DNA from: Proteiniphilum acetatigenes DSM 18083
GTDB taxonomy: Bacteria; Bacteroidota; Bacteroidia; Bacteroidales; Dysgonomonadaceae
NCBI RefSeq assembly: GCF_000380985.1
Contig: NZ_KB905692.1
Location: forward strand, 372,001 to 436,000
Direction: 5' to 3'
Length of the DNA: 64,000 nucleotides
Shown here: positions 54,302 through 63,700 of the stretch, one piece after another
Layout: every line of letters starts with the position of its first letter
Numbering within the stretch: position 1 is the stretch's first letter
Notes under the pieces: model-generated
What the model saw: only the letters and a program-made list of their open reading frames with translations
What the model was told of the DNA's origin: nothing
The model's database searches: none
Translations under genes and position numbers: made by a program

Positions 54302-55696
54302 TCAACGTGTAATTCCTCCCCCAAGGGCTTTATACATATCTACAGTAGCGATCAGTTCATTGAGCGTTGCATCATTGAGAGCAATCTCCGCATCAAATAA
54401 CTGACGCTGGGAATCAAGCACATCAAGATAACTCACTATACCATTTATATATTGCAATTGTGCTAATTGGTGGTATGAATTGGCAGAATCATACAATTTC
54501 TGATGCGACAATCTCATCGTCTTAGCCTTCTCCAGGGAAGAGATCGCATTATTTACCTCGGCAAATACATTCAATACGGTTTTCTCATATTCATATACCT
54601 CAGCTTCGTAAGCGGCCTGGGCGGCAGCGTGACGCGCCTTATTTTTTCCGAAGTTAAAAACAGGTCCGGTCAGGAAGCTCGATATAAACCATGTCGGGCT
54701 TTGGAGAAAATTGCCCAGTTCGTCACTCTCTCCTCCCAGACGTCCGGTAAGATGGAGTTTGGGGAACATATCGGTCAGCGCCTCTCCTACCATGGCATTT
54801 CTCTCAATCAGCCGCTGCTCTGCCTGCAGAATATCGGGTCGGCGACGCAGAAGAGATGAGGGCAAATCGACGGGGAGTTCAGGTGGAAAATCAATCTCGT
54901 CGATACGTTGCCCACGGGGAATGAAAGAAGAGGGAAAATCACCCACCAGAATTGCCAGATCATTCTCCTTTAGTTTGATTTCATTCTCTATATCGGGGAC
55001 CAATGTCTCGGTACGGGCAAGCTCCACCAAACTCTGCCTGTAGGGTATCTCGGATGTGAGTCCGCCCTCATAGCGAAGTTTTGCAAACTGCACCCCCTGT
55101 TCTCTCGAGATCAATGTCTGCCTGACGATGGTCAACTGCCTGTCCAGTGCCCTCAACTCGAAATAAGCCTGCGCCACCTGCGCCACAATTGTCAGGCGCA
55201 AAGCACGCTGCGCCTCTACCGACTGCATATAGGCGGCCATAGCGGCATCATTCTGCCACCGCAGATTACCCCATATATCAACCTCCCAACCAATACTCAT
55301 ATTCGCTCTGAACTCCGGATCATACACCTGGTCATCTCCGCCATAATTGAGCATTTCTTTTTGCCCTCCAGCTTCTAACGATGCTTCCGGAAGCATGGAT
55401 GCAAAACTGATCCGCTTGCTGGCAATCATCTCTTTTATACGTGCCGCAGCTATAAGCATATCTTTATTGTTTTCCAATGCTTTATCTATAAGACTCTGCA
55501 GCACAGTATCCTGATACAATGTACTCCACCCTATGTCATCAACAGATAATCCGGGGATCTGATCTTCTTTTGAACCGTTAAAATGTGCCGGCATGTCCGC
55601 CTGCTCTATCCTGCTGAATTCACGGCCTATTTTACAAGAGCTTAACAAGAAGATCAGCACACATACAATTAATATATAACAGTTAAATGGTTTCAT
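54302..55696 (-). CDS. TolC/NodT-family outer-membrane efflux lipoprotein
   Basis: 464 aa. Lipoprotein signal ending FLLSSCKIG with the cysteine near residue 21. Two outer-membrane-efflux-protein repeats are visible, with the family segments WEVDIWGNLRWQNDAAMAAY, VAQAYFELRALDRQL and the second-half YEKTVLNVFAEVNNAISSLE. RRRPDILQAEQRLI is the NodT-type motif. It forms the exit duct for the RND pump; the start overlaps the pump gene by 14 nt. Confidence 0.94.
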   Translation of the reverse strand: MKPFNCYILIVCVLIFLLSSCKIGREFSRIEQADMPAHFNGSKEDQIPGLSVDDIGWSTLYQDTVLQSLIDKALENNKDMLIAAARIKEMIASKRISFASMLPEASLEAGGQKEMLNYGGDDQVYDPEFRANMSIGWEVDIWGNLRWQNDAAMAAYMQSVEAQRALRLTIVAQVAQAYFELRALDRQLTIVRQTLISREQGVQFAKLRYEGGLTSEIPYRQSLVELARTETLVPDIENEIKLKENDLAILVGDFPSSFIPRGQRIDEIDFPPELPVDLPSSLLRRRPDILQAEQRLIERNAMVGEALTDMFPKLHLTGRLGGESDELGNFLQSPTWFISSFLTGPVFNFGKNKARHAAAQAAYEAEVYEYEKTVLNVFAEVNNAISSLEKAKTMRLSHQKLYDSANSYHQLAQLQYINGIVSYLDVLDSQRQLFDAEIALNDATLNELIATVDMYKALGGGITR

Positions 55697-58600
55697 TCTT
55701 TTTTTTGCCTTTCTTGTTGTAAAATGCTTTGATTTTATCTCTCATTTTAGGGAATCTGCTCCAGGCGGGTAAGGAGACTTTATTCTTTAATCGATAAAGG
55801 AGTACAAAGAAAAAAGGCACAGCTATAATACCCAATACTGTCGCGAAGATCATCCCGAAAAAGACACCCGTACCGATCGAATGGCGACTGGATGAACCGG
55901 GGCCTGATGCGAGAACCAATGGAATAAGTCCGAGGATAAATGCAAGTGATGTCATCACAATAGGGCGAAAACGCAATCTCGCCGCATTAATGGCCGCATG
56001 GACAGGCTCTATCCCCTTATCTACCTGCACCTTGGCAAATTCAACAATAAGAATAGCATTCTTTCCGGCCAGACCGATCAATGTAACCAGACCTATCTGA
56101 AAAAAGATGTCGTTATTCAGTCCCACGGCCCATATCCCCAGGAAAGCGCCCAATGTGGCAACAGGGAAAGAGAGAATGACAGCCATGGGGATAGACCAAC
56201 TTTCGTATAAGGCCGCCAGGAACAGAAATGCAAAGAGGAATACCAGTGCCAGCACAAGGAATGTACTACCCTGTGCCCTCCGCTCCTGAAATGAAAGGCC
56301 ACTCCATTCAAGGCCGATATTTTCGGGCAAATGATCCCTTACTATCCGCTCTATCACCGCCATTGCTTCTCCGGAACTATAACCGGCGGCAGGCATAACC
56401 TGTATTGATGACGACGTGTACATGTTAAACCGGGATATATTTCCGGGACCGGTAGTATAATCGAGTGAGCCAAGAGAGGTCAGGGGAACCATAGTCCTGT
56501 TAGAACCACGGACAAAAAACAGGTTGAGGTCATCTCCTGTCATCCTGAAACTCTGATCAGCCTGAATATACACACGATACACACGGTTAAACATGTTGAA
56601 ATCATTCACATACGACGCTCCCAGATAGGCGGTCATAGTAGAGAAGATATCCGAAACAGGAACTCCCAGCGCCATAGCCTTATCACGATCGAGATCGAAA
56701 TAAAGTTGCGGTATTTCCGGTTGCAGAGAGGCGGAGATATTGGCTAACTGGCGACTATTATTGGCGTAGTGTAAAAAGGTGTCGGTAGCGGCGACCAATT
56801 CATCCCAGGAAGCCTCCGACCGTGCCTGCAGCTTCATCTCGATACCGCCTGCCTCTCCCAGACCGGGCACCACCGGAGGCCTGCTGGCATAGACTTTGAC
56901 TTCGGGGTAATGATAAAACTCCTGCCGTATATCATCCATCACATCATCTACTCCCACGTCCCGCTCCTTCCAGGGTTTCAGTATCACGATCAGGGTTGAA
57001 CGCCCCTGACTCGTACCTACACGAGGGCTCGAACCGGTTGTATTCTGCACATGATCTACTGCTTCATGCCGGTCTATAAAATCTATTGCTCTTTCTGTTA
57101 CATTCCGCATGCGTTCGATGGTGGCTCCCTCAGGCATCTCCAGTTCTACGGTAAAGAAACCCTGATCCTCCTGGGGAATAAAACTCGAAGGAATGAACCG
57201 ATTCAACAGAAAGATAAAAATCAATATCATCCCAAACCATAATATGATCCGCCTGGGATGACCGATTGTCTTGTAAATACCTTTTATATATAGCCTGTTC
57301 CCCTTGGCAAACCAATTGTCGATCCGCCGGAAGATAATATTTTTCTTGCCGTGTCGTGGCTTCAGGATCAGTGCACACATCGCGGGGCTGAGCGTCAGCG
57401 CCACTACAGTAGAGATAAATACGGAGACGACGATGGTGATGGTGAATTGCCGGTACATCGAGCCGACAATACCTCCCAGAAAACTTACGGGAAGAAATAC
57501 GGCCGCAAGCACCAGTGAAGTAATGATCAACGCTCCTGTCAACTGCCTCATCGCCTTGTGAGTAGCCTCCCGGGCGGTCATCTTGTCCTCCACCATGATA
57601 CGCTCCACATTTTCTACAACCACGATTGCATCATCCACCACTATTCCGATGGCAAGCACCAATCCCATCAATGTAAGGGTATTCAGTGTAAAGCCCATCA
57701 TCAGCATAAATCCGAAAGTACCTATTAATGATATCGGCACCGCTATGATCGGGATCATTGCGGTCCTCCAGCTTTGCAGAGAAAGGAATACCACCAGTAT
57801 AACAAGTATCAATGCTTCAAAGAGCGTTTTATATACTTCCTTTATCGATTCAGAGATATATTCCGTAATATCAAATGGGATCAGATAGTCCAAACCATCG
57901 GGAAAATCATCTGATATGGTTTGCATAGCATCTTTTATCTCTTTAGCCACTTCCATGGCATTGGCACCCGGGAGCATATAGACTGTAAGGATCGCAGCAT
58001 TTTTTCCGTCCAATCCACTTTCTGTGGTATATGTAGAAGCTTCCAGAGAGACACGTGCCACATCGCCGATACGGATAAAAGAACCGTCGCTGTTGGCCCT
58101 GACCACCACATCTTCGAATTCCTGCACTGTGGACAAACGTCCCCGTGCGGTAATGGGTATGGATATATCCACCCCTTCGACAGGCGGTTTTCCCAATTCA
58201 CCCGCTGCTGACTCCCGGTTCTGGTCTCTCAACGCATTCCGCAGATCCTGTACGGTGAGCCCGTAACTGGCCATACGGTCAGGATAAACCCATATCTGCA
58301 TACCGTAATACCGGCTTCCCACGTTTGACACGCGCCCCACACCGGGAATACGCCGCAATACATCCAGCACATTGATGGTGGCATAATTACTCAAATATAT
58401 CTCGTCGAACTTAGGATCGTCCGACACAAGCGCCAATGTAACAAGCTGGTTGGAAGCCTGTTTCTCCACAGTAATCCCGTTCTGCAACACTTCGGCAGGA
58501 AGGCGTGCCTCAGCCAGTTTTACCCGGTTCTGCACCTCTACCGCTGCCAGATCGACATTCGTATTTACATCAAAAGTAATTGAGATAGTCAATCCTCCGG

Positions 58601-58856
58601 TATTATTGCTGCTCGACTCCATATAAAGCATCCCGGGAGTTCCGTTCAGTTGCTGTTCAATAGGGGTAGCCACAGCCTGCGAAACGGTAGAGGCATCAGC
58701 TCCCGGATAGGATGTGCTGACCCTTACCATCGGAGGAGTTATATTGGGATACTGCTCAATCGGCAACGAAGCAAGTCCTATGATACCAACTATAATAATA
58801 AAGAGAGATATTACGGTAGAAAGGACAGGTCTGTCTATAAAAAATCCCTGCTTCAT
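55683..58856 (-). CDS. RND multidrug efflux pump (AcrB/HAE1 family)
   Basis: 1057 aa inner-membrane proton antiporter with 12 membrane helices in two halves, each followed by a large periplasmic loop. N-terminus FFIDRPVLSTVISLFIIIVG and the LPIEQYPNITPP block are diagnostic of HAE1 pumps. The proton-relay aspartates lie in GIVVDDAIVVVENVE and the relay lysine in AGKNAILIVEFAK. It probably exports drugs, dyes or detergents from the periplasm through the adaptor and TolC-like partners encoded on either side. Overlaps the adaptor gene by 4 nt. Confidence 0.97.
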   Translation of the reverse strand: MKQGFFIDRPVLSTVISLFIIIVGIIGLASLPIEQYPNITPPMVRVSTSYPGADASTVSQAVATPIEQQLNGTPGMLYMESSSNNTGGLTISITFDVNTNVDLAAVEVQNRVKLAEARLPAEVLQNGITVEKQASNQLVTLALVSDDPKFDEIYLSNYATINVLDVLRRIPGVGRVSNVGSRYYGMQIWVYPDRMASYGLTVQDLRNALRDQNRESAAGELGKPPVEGVDISIPITARGRLSTVQEFEDVVVRANSDGSFIRIGDVARVSLEASTYTTESGLDGKNAAILTVYMLPGANAMEVAKEIKDAMQTISDDFPDGLDYLIPFDITEYISESIKEVYKTLFEALILVILVVFLSLQSWRTAMIPIIAVPISLIGTFGFMLMMGFTLNTLTLMGLVLAIGIVVDDAIVVVENVERIMVEDKMTAREATHKAMRQLTGALIITSLVLAAVFLPVSFLGGIVGSMYRQFTITIVVSVFISTVVALTLSPAMCALILKPRHGKKNIIFRRIDNWFAKGNRLYIKGIYKTIGHPRRIILWFGMILIFIFLLNRFIPSSFIPQEDQGFFTVELEMPEGATIERMRNVTERAIDFIDRHEAVDHVQNTTGSSPRVGTSQGRSTLIVILKPWKERDVGVDDVMDDIRQEFYHYPEVKVYASRPPVVPGLGEAGGIEMKLQARSEASWDELVAATDTFLHYANNSRQLANISASLQPEIPQLYFDLDRDKAMALGVPVSDIFSTMTAYLGASYVNDFNMFNRVYRVYIQADQSFRMTGDDLNLFFVRGSNRTMVPLTSLGSLDYTTGPGNISRFNMYTSSSIQVMPAAGYSSGEAMAVIERIVRDHLPENIGLEWSGLSFQERRAQGSTFLVLALVFLFAFLFLAALYESWSIPMAVILSFPVATLGAFLGIWAVGLNNDIFFQIGLVTLIGLAGKNAILIVEFAKVQVDKGIEPVHAAINAARLRFRPIVMTSLAFILGLIPLVLASGPGSSSRHSIGTGVFFGMIFATVLGIIAVPFFFVLLYRLKNKVSLPAWSRFPKMRDKIKAFYNKKGKKKNETI

Positions 58857-60013
58857 ATGCTATCTCCTTGCATTCTGTTTTGTTCATCAGCTTCTATCTC
58901 TTCCCGTGTACGGGGAATCACCTTCTGCCCGTGAGTGAGTTTATGATAACCCTCTGTAACAATTTTCTCGTCGGCAGACAAGCCGCGCGTTATAACTACC
59001 TTATTACCCTGTTCATACCCGGTCTCCACAAAACGCCTCTCGGCTATACTGTCGGGACGGATGACAAATAAAAAGGCTCCTCCTTTCTCAATGATCAGGG
59101 ATTTTCGAGGAGCAACCACTACATCTTCCAACACATCCAATAACAGGTTTACCCTTGTAAACTGCCCTGGTAAAAGTTCCTGATTGGTATTGGGAATAGC
59201 GGCGCGCACACCAAAAGTACCGGTCTGCGGATCGACCAGCGGCGAAGCAAAATCAACGACTCCCTTCTCTGCGTACGTACTGTTATCAGCCAGTGTGATG
59301 GTTACGGTAGGTTGCCATGAGCGGGTAGAGTCCAGCTCTCCCAAACGGACGTTCCGTTGCTGGCTTCTCAGATAATCCAATGCTGTCAATTTGAATTCAA
59401 CGAGGACCGTATCACGTTCGACCACTGTGGCAAGCAGCGACGATTCCGATTTGCCAACCAGCGTACCTACATCCACATATCGTTCGCTGATATACCCCGA
59501 CAGGGGCGAACGGACAACCGTATAGCTCAGTTCCAACTCGGCCTGCTCCAACTCGGCCTTACTCATAGAAACACTGGCATCGGCCATCTCCCTGGCAGCG
59601 ATCGCATTATCGAGATCCAACCGGCTTGCGGCATTCTGTTCATAAAGCGGACGAAGACGTTCCTCATCCCGTCTGGCCTTGGCTGCCATCGCCTCGTCTT
59701 TCTTCAGTTGTGCCCTGGCCCGCTCTACTTTGGCCTTATAAGTAGCATTATTGATATAAAAGAGCGGCTCTCCTTCTTCGATCCTTTTTCCTTCTTCAAA
59801 AGTCATCTTTTCCAGATATCCCTCCACTCTCGCATGTATCTCCACCTTCCGATAAGCCCGGATGGAACCCACATAATAACCATGGATTTCGATATTGTCC
59901 CGTGAAACATTTTCTATCTCCACGACAGGATATATTTCCGCTGTCTCTTTACAGGAATAGAAAGGAAGAAATGAGCATACAAGCATTAACCCTAAAAAGA
60001 ATCGTCTTTGCAT
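58853..60013 (-). CDS. RND efflux periplasmic adaptor (AcrA family)
   Basis: 386 aa from the ATG at 60011-60013 (MQRRFFLGLMLVCSF); an in-frame ATG 9 nt upstream is possible. Lipoprotein signal ends LPFYSCKET. Order: first half of the barrel-sandwich (biotinyl-lipoyl-like) domain, alpha-hairpin with KVERARAQLKKDEAMAAKA, second lipoyl half VVRSPLSGYISERYVDVG, beta barrel with LLPGQFTRVNLLLDV and membrane-proximal domain. Links pump and duct. First gene of the efflux operon. Confidence 0.95.
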   Translation of the reverse strand: MQRRFFLGLMLVCSFLPFYSCKETAEIYPVVEIENVSRDNIEIHGYYVGSIRAYRKVEIHARVEGYLEKMTFEEGKRIEEGEPLFYINNATYKAKVERARAQLKKDEAMAAKARRDEERLRPLYEQNAASRLDLDNAIAAREMADASVSMSKAELEQAELELSYTVVRSPLSGYISERYVDVGTLVGKSESSLLATVVERDTVLVEFKLTALDYLRSQQRNVRLGELDSTRSWQPTVTITLADNSTYAEKGVVDFASPLVDPQTGTFGVRAAIPNTNQELLPGQFTRVNLLLDVLEDVVVAPRKSLIIEKGGAFLFVIRPDSIAERRFVETGYEQGNKVVITRGLSADEKIVTEGYHKLTHGQKVIPRTREEIEADEQNRMQGDSI

Positions 60014-60022
60014 TATACACAT

Positions 60023-60478
60023 AAATTGTTGTAGTTTGTTTGATTAAATAATACCCAACGGAATATATATCCCGGTTATGTATAACAAGTCAGACTTGTT
60101 TAACACATCGGAATTAAACATGTTCAATACGTACGTGGGTACTTTTCTCTTTTTAATCTTCGAATTGATTTCAAAAATTGAGCTACGAATAATCGTATTC
60201 TCCGGTTTTTACCCAGTTACAGGGTATATTAAACTTTAAACGATAAACAGAAACGGATTAGCAAAACAGGCTGAAAAACAGATTCATAATAAGCACTCAC
60301 AACTGTTGCTAAACGATTTCCGGTATAGCAAAGGTATAAATATTTTCTTTGAAGGGGCAAAATATACGAAGATGATCCTTACTTAGGACGAGATTATTGA
60401 CTTTTTTTAACCGGTAAAGGGCCTTTTTCGCTTCTTTTTCAAAAGTTCCCTTTACAGAAATTCCGACGGCAGGATGAC
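60023..60478. other. Upstream region of the efflux operon
   Basis: 456 nt. It holds the operon promoter (60329-60362) and a leader of about 300 nt with an AACAAGT-CAG-ACTTGTT palindrome (60084-60100) and an ACGTACGT palindrome near 60130-60137. No regulator gene of TetR type is adjacent. No coding sequence seen. Confidence 0.5.
60329..60362 (-). promoter_or_regulatory. Promoter of the RND efflux operon
   Basis: Minus-strand TTTTG (60358-60362), 21-nt spacer, TACCTTTG (60329-60336). It is about 310 nt upstream of the adaptor start codon. Confidence 0.55.
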
Positions 60479-61150
60479 TCACACCAATTCTTCCAGTTTC
60501 CCCCTGTTTAACACTCTCAATTCTCTTTTATAAAGAGAGATCATCCCTTCCCTGATCATTTCTCCCAGGGTGCGTGCCAAAGAGGGGCGTTGTACACCGA
60601 AATATTCCGCCAGTTGGGTCTGGGTACGTCTTAACAGGAAAGAATTGTTTTGCGGAGTTGTGTTTTCCAGTATATAGAGAGATAATTTTCCTTTCAGGCT
60701 TTTGATAGACATCATCTGTACCTTTTTCGAAAGAAAAACGGTCATATTGGAAGTGACCTTCATAAAATTGGTCATCAGCATCTCGTTCAACATCATCTCC
60801 TTCATCCACATTGATTTTGGGATCACATAAAAAGTACTTTTCTCAGCAGTGATCACATCTACCGGATAACGGTTTTCGGCGGCAACCAGAAAAGCAGGAG
60901 CCAACGGTCTGACCGGCTCGATAAACTCTATTTCCAGTACATTTCCCTCTTTTGTCACCATCTCAGTTCGCACCAGGCCATCCATCAACAGATAAAGGAA
61001 CTGGACGGGATCGCCCTGCCGAACCACGTAGTTTCCTTTATCGACTTCCCGTACTTCAGATACGGAACGCTCCAGGATTTCATCTATCTCCTCTTCGGAG
61101 AGACGAAAGAAAAGCGGACAAGAAGATATATTGTAACCAGACATTGCCAT
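60479..61150 (-). CDS. Crp/Fnr-family regulator (HcpR-like)
   Basis: 223 aa. The N-terminal cyclic-nucleotide-binding fold (about 10-120) includes CPLFFRLSEEEIDEILERSV and DKGNYVVRQGDPVQFLYLL; the C-terminal winged HTH is at about 155-215 with RRTQTQLAEYFGVQRPSLAR. No Fnr-type cysteine cluster is visible at the N-terminus, so it does not look like an oxygen-sensing Fnr. It is divergent from hcp, with a perfect palindrome between the genes. By analogy with HcpR proteins of Porphyromonas and Desulfovibrio, it probably activates hcp under NO or nitrite stress. A second ATG at 61144 is an alternative start. Confidence 0.88.
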   Translation of the reverse strand: MAMSGYNISSCPLFFRLSEEEIDEILERSVSEVREVDKGNYVVRQGDPVQFLYLLMDGLVRTEMVTKEGNVLEIEFIEPVRPLAPAFLVAAENRYPVDVITAEKSTFYVIPKSMWMKEMMLNEMLMTNFMKVTSNMTVFLSKKVQMMSIKSLKGKLSLYILENTTPQNNSFLLRRTQTQLAEYFGVQRPSLARTLGEMIREGMISLYKRELRVLNRGKLEELV

Positions 61151-61264
61151 TTTATCGTTTTAATACAAAATTACATGATTTTCTGTTGCAAACCGCATCG
61201 ATGAACAGAAATGGAAATAGAACAGGTAAAATCTACAGCTATCAAAATCGGTTAATCCCAAGGG

Positions 61265-61310
61265 GTGTAACTACGGTTACACTTTTTGTTGTGATAGTCC
61301 AATACCTTTG
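61265..61310 (+). promoter_or_regulatory. hcp promoter with Crp/Fnr-type palindrome
   Basis: GTGTAAC-TACG-GTTACAC (61265-61282) is a perfect 18-bp palindrome of the size and form bound by Crp/Fnr dimers. TACCTTTG at 61303-61310 is the -7 element. The predicted start is about 61316-61318, so the palindrome centre is near -43, replacing a normal -33 box. That is the class II activator position. Confidence 0.7.
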
Positions 61311-61346
61311 CAATAAACAATTGCATAAATCAATCATCTGAATTAT

Positions 61347-63005
61347 ATGGAAAAAATGTTTTGTTATCAGTGTCAGGAGACGAGTAAAAACCAAGGTTGT
61401 ACCGTAAAAGGTCTTTGCGGGAAAACGCCTGATGTGGCCAACCTGCAGGATCTATTGATGTTCCTGTGTAAAGGTATCTCCCACTACACTGTTCGTTTAA
61501 GGGAATTGGGAATAGAGATTCCCCAGATCAATAAGTTTATTACCGATAGTCTGTTCATGACCATCACCAATGCCAACTTCGACAAGAGCCGTTTTATCAC
61601 ACGTATTTTATTGGCTTATGAAATGCGAAATGCCGCCGAAGAGCGATTGCTTTCCGCAGGTGGCAATAAAGAAGGAATCACTTTTGAGGGAGCCTTCTGG
61701 AGAGGAGATACCGAAGAGGAGATGGCCGAAAAGGCATTGGAAACAAATATTCTCACCACTGAAAACGAAGATATCCGTTCACTCCGCGAATTGACGGTCT
61801 ACGGATTAAAAGGGATGGCTGCCTATGCTGAACATGCCTTCAATCTGGGTTATGAAGAGAATGAGATTTACGGTTTTATGCAGCGTGCTTTGGTGGATGT
61901 AACCAACGACTCATTGAACGTCGAAGAGTTGACAGGATTGGTACTGGAAACCGGCAAATACGGTGTGCAGGTGATGGCATTGTTAGATAAGGCAAACACA
62001 TCGAGCTACGGCAATCCGGAAATCACCAAAGTCAGTTTAGGCGTTCGTAATAACCCCGGCATCCTGATCAGCGGACACGACATGAAAGATATGGAGGAGC
62101 TCCTGAAGCAAACCGAAGGGACCGGGGTAGACGTATATACCCATAGTGAAATGCTACCGGCCAACTATTATCCGGCATTCAAAAAATACAATCATTTTGC
62201 AGGCAACTACGGTAGTTCGTGGTGGCATCAGACAGAGGATTTTGAACATTTCAACGGCGTAATCCTTTTCACTACTAACTGTATCGTTCCTCCCAGAAAA
62301 ACTTCTACTTACGGAGACAGGGTATATACTACCGGCGCTTCCGGATTTGAAGGGTTCAAACATATTGAAGACCGCAAAGACGGACAACCCAAAGATTTCT
62401 CCGCTCTGATTGAGCATGCAAAAAAATGCGCATCTCCTACAGAAATAGAGAGTGGTGAGATCATCGGCGGATTTGCCCATAACCAGGTCATTGCATTGGC
62501 TGACAGAGTAGTAGATGCCGTAAAGACAGGGGCTATCCGCAAGTTCTTCGTGATGGGCGGTTGTGACGGCCGTATGAAAGGGCGCAACTATTACACCGAA
62601 TTTGCAGAGAAGCTACCTAAAGATACAGTGATCCTTACCGCCGGATGTGCAAAATACCGCTACAACAAACTGCCTTTGGGAGAGATCAACGGTATTCCCC
62701 GTGTACTGGATGCCGGACAGTGTAACGACAGCTATTCTCTGGTAAAGATTGCATTGGCGTTGAAAGAAGCCTTCGGCCTTGACGACCTGAATGATCTGCC
62801 TATTGCCTATAATATTGCATGGTATGAGCAGAAAGCGGTAATTGTACTGTTGGCATTGCTTTCACTGGGAGTGAAGAATATTCATTTAGGTCCTACCCTG
62901 CCTGCATTTCTCTCACCGAATGTGGTCAACGTATTGGTCAACAATTTCGGGATAGCAGGTATCACCAATGTGGATGAAGATATGAAAACACTTTTAAGTG
63001 CGTGA
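61347..63005 (+). CDS. hcp: Hydroxylamine reductase / hybrid cluster protein
   Basis: 552 aa. Reduces hydroxylamine to ammonia in vitro and acts in NO detoxification or protein S-nitrosylation in other bacteria. The N-terminal cluster ligands are C6, C9, C18 and C24 (C-x2-C-x8-C-x5-C), the spacing of anaerobe-type Hcp rather than the enterobacterial form. Hybrid-cluster ligands are seen in [65 protein letters not shown] and [15 protein letters not shown]. No hcr reductase gene follows; a terminator does. Confidence 0.97.
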   Translation: MEKMFCYQCQETSKNQGCTVKGLCGKTPDVANLQDLLMFLCKGISHYTVRLRELGIEIPQINKFITDSLFMTITNANFDKSRFITRILLAYEMRNAAEERLLSAGGNKEGITFEGAFWRGDTEEEMAEKALETNILTTENEDIRSLRELTVYGLKGMAAYAEHAFNLGYEENEIYGFMQRALVDVTNDSLNVEELTGLVLETGKYGVQVMALLDKANTSSYGNPEITKVSLGVRNNPGILISGHDMKDMEELLKQTEGTGVDVYTHSEMLPANYYPAFKKYNHFAGNYGSSWWHQTEDFEHFNGVILFTTNCIVPPRKTSTYGDRVYTTGASGFEGFKHIEDRKDGQPKDFSALIEHAKKCASPTEIESGEIIGGFAHNQVIALADRVVDAVKTGAIRKFFVMGGCDGRMKGRNYYTEFAEKLPKDTVILTAGCAKYRYNKLPLGEINGIPRVLDAGQCNDSYSLVKIALALKEAFGLDDLNDLPIAYNIAWYEQKAVIVLLALLSLGVKNIHLGPTLPAFLSPNVVNVLVNNFGIAGITNVDEDMKTLLSA

Positions 63006-63284
63006 TAGTAAGGTAAAATTGATTGTTGAAAAGCCGGCTCTGACAAAGCCGGTTTTTTTTATTACAAAAAATATTTGTGAATTTATGAATTCAATAATCA
63101 TTGATTAATTCCGTATTATAAAAAAAGACTATGGACACAACAATCTCAATATATTACGCATTTCCCATATCAATAAATCTATAACAAAAAAATCCGATCA
63201 ACCTTTTCGAAAAAAGGAATTAACTGTTTGAAAACAGTCGAGTAGAAAGATGGAGTATTAGAAGCAGATCATTATTTCCTCTTT
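63006..63284. other. Region downstream of hcp without recognisable genes
   Basis: Contains the hcp terminator and about 220 nt of A/T-rich sequence in which I see no coding or RNA signal. Together with the fragment zone that follows, it gives about 690 nt without an intact gene. Confidence 0.5.
63034..63060 (+). terminator. Intrinsic terminator of hcp
   Basis: CCGGCT (63034-63039), loop, AGCCGG (63047-63052), then eight T. 28 nt past the hcp stop codon. Confidence 0.88.
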
Positions 63285-63431
63285 TCAGTTGTCCGATTTT
63301 TTGAATGTTCTTATACGATAAGAGGATATTCGAATGTATATCAAACGAGGTTCTTTCAGTAATGTTTTGGTGCCGGTAAACTGTGTGATCAACACCAGTT
63401 GGTAATTCCCTTTAGGCAGAATTAATCTCAT
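63285..63431 (-). pseudogene. Short coding fragment, family not recognised
   Basis: A 48-codon frame, starting MRLILPKGNYQLVLITQF and continuing GTKTLLKEPRLIYIRI. It looks like the C-terminal end of a protein rather than a whole one. It lies in a different frame from the two fragments immediately upstream on the same strand. No promoter or ribosome-binding site. Confidence 0.3.
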
Positions 63432-63441
63432 CTACAAGACA

Positions 63442-63531
63442 ACGATTTGTCAGAAAGTCTTCATAGATATGGCTTATCAATTTTATCGGAAGATAATTAA
63501 ATGATACAGCCTCCATAAAGACATTTGACCT
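63442..63531 (-). pseudogene. Fragment resembling an N6-adenine DNA methyltransferase
   Basis: SNVFMEAVSFNYLPIKLISH followed by IYEDFLTNR resembles the 'LP..lIS.IYE.FL' segment of type I/II adenine methylases. About 30 residues only, fused out of context to the neighbouring fragment. No catalytic NPPY motif is present. Confidence 0.35.
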
Positions 63532-63659
63532 ATTCCACCCGTCTCGAACCACATTACTAGCATCAGCCAGTTGGAATCGATCCTCAGGTATGGACTGATC
63601 TCCTTCACCTTTCCTGTGAAGGACTCCCTGTTCTCTTCTATCAGGTGTTCGAAAATCAT
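63483..63659 (-). pseudogene. Truncated N-terminus of a lysozyme/transglycosylase-like (phage-type) protein
   Basis: 58 codons from an ATG at 63657-63659. Residues 1-42 read EENRESFTGKVKEISPYLRI then DSNWLMLVMWFETGG, the N-terminus of lytic-transglycosylase-like proteins found in Bacteroidota phages and mobile elements; the WFETGG part precedes the catalytic domain. After residue 42 similarity stops and the frame runs into the overlapping methylase-like fragment. A broken remnant, not a working gene. Confidence 0.45.
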
Positions 63660-63700
63660 TTTCTTTCTCTGGGATAAACCTGCCGGCAGGGAATAACATT

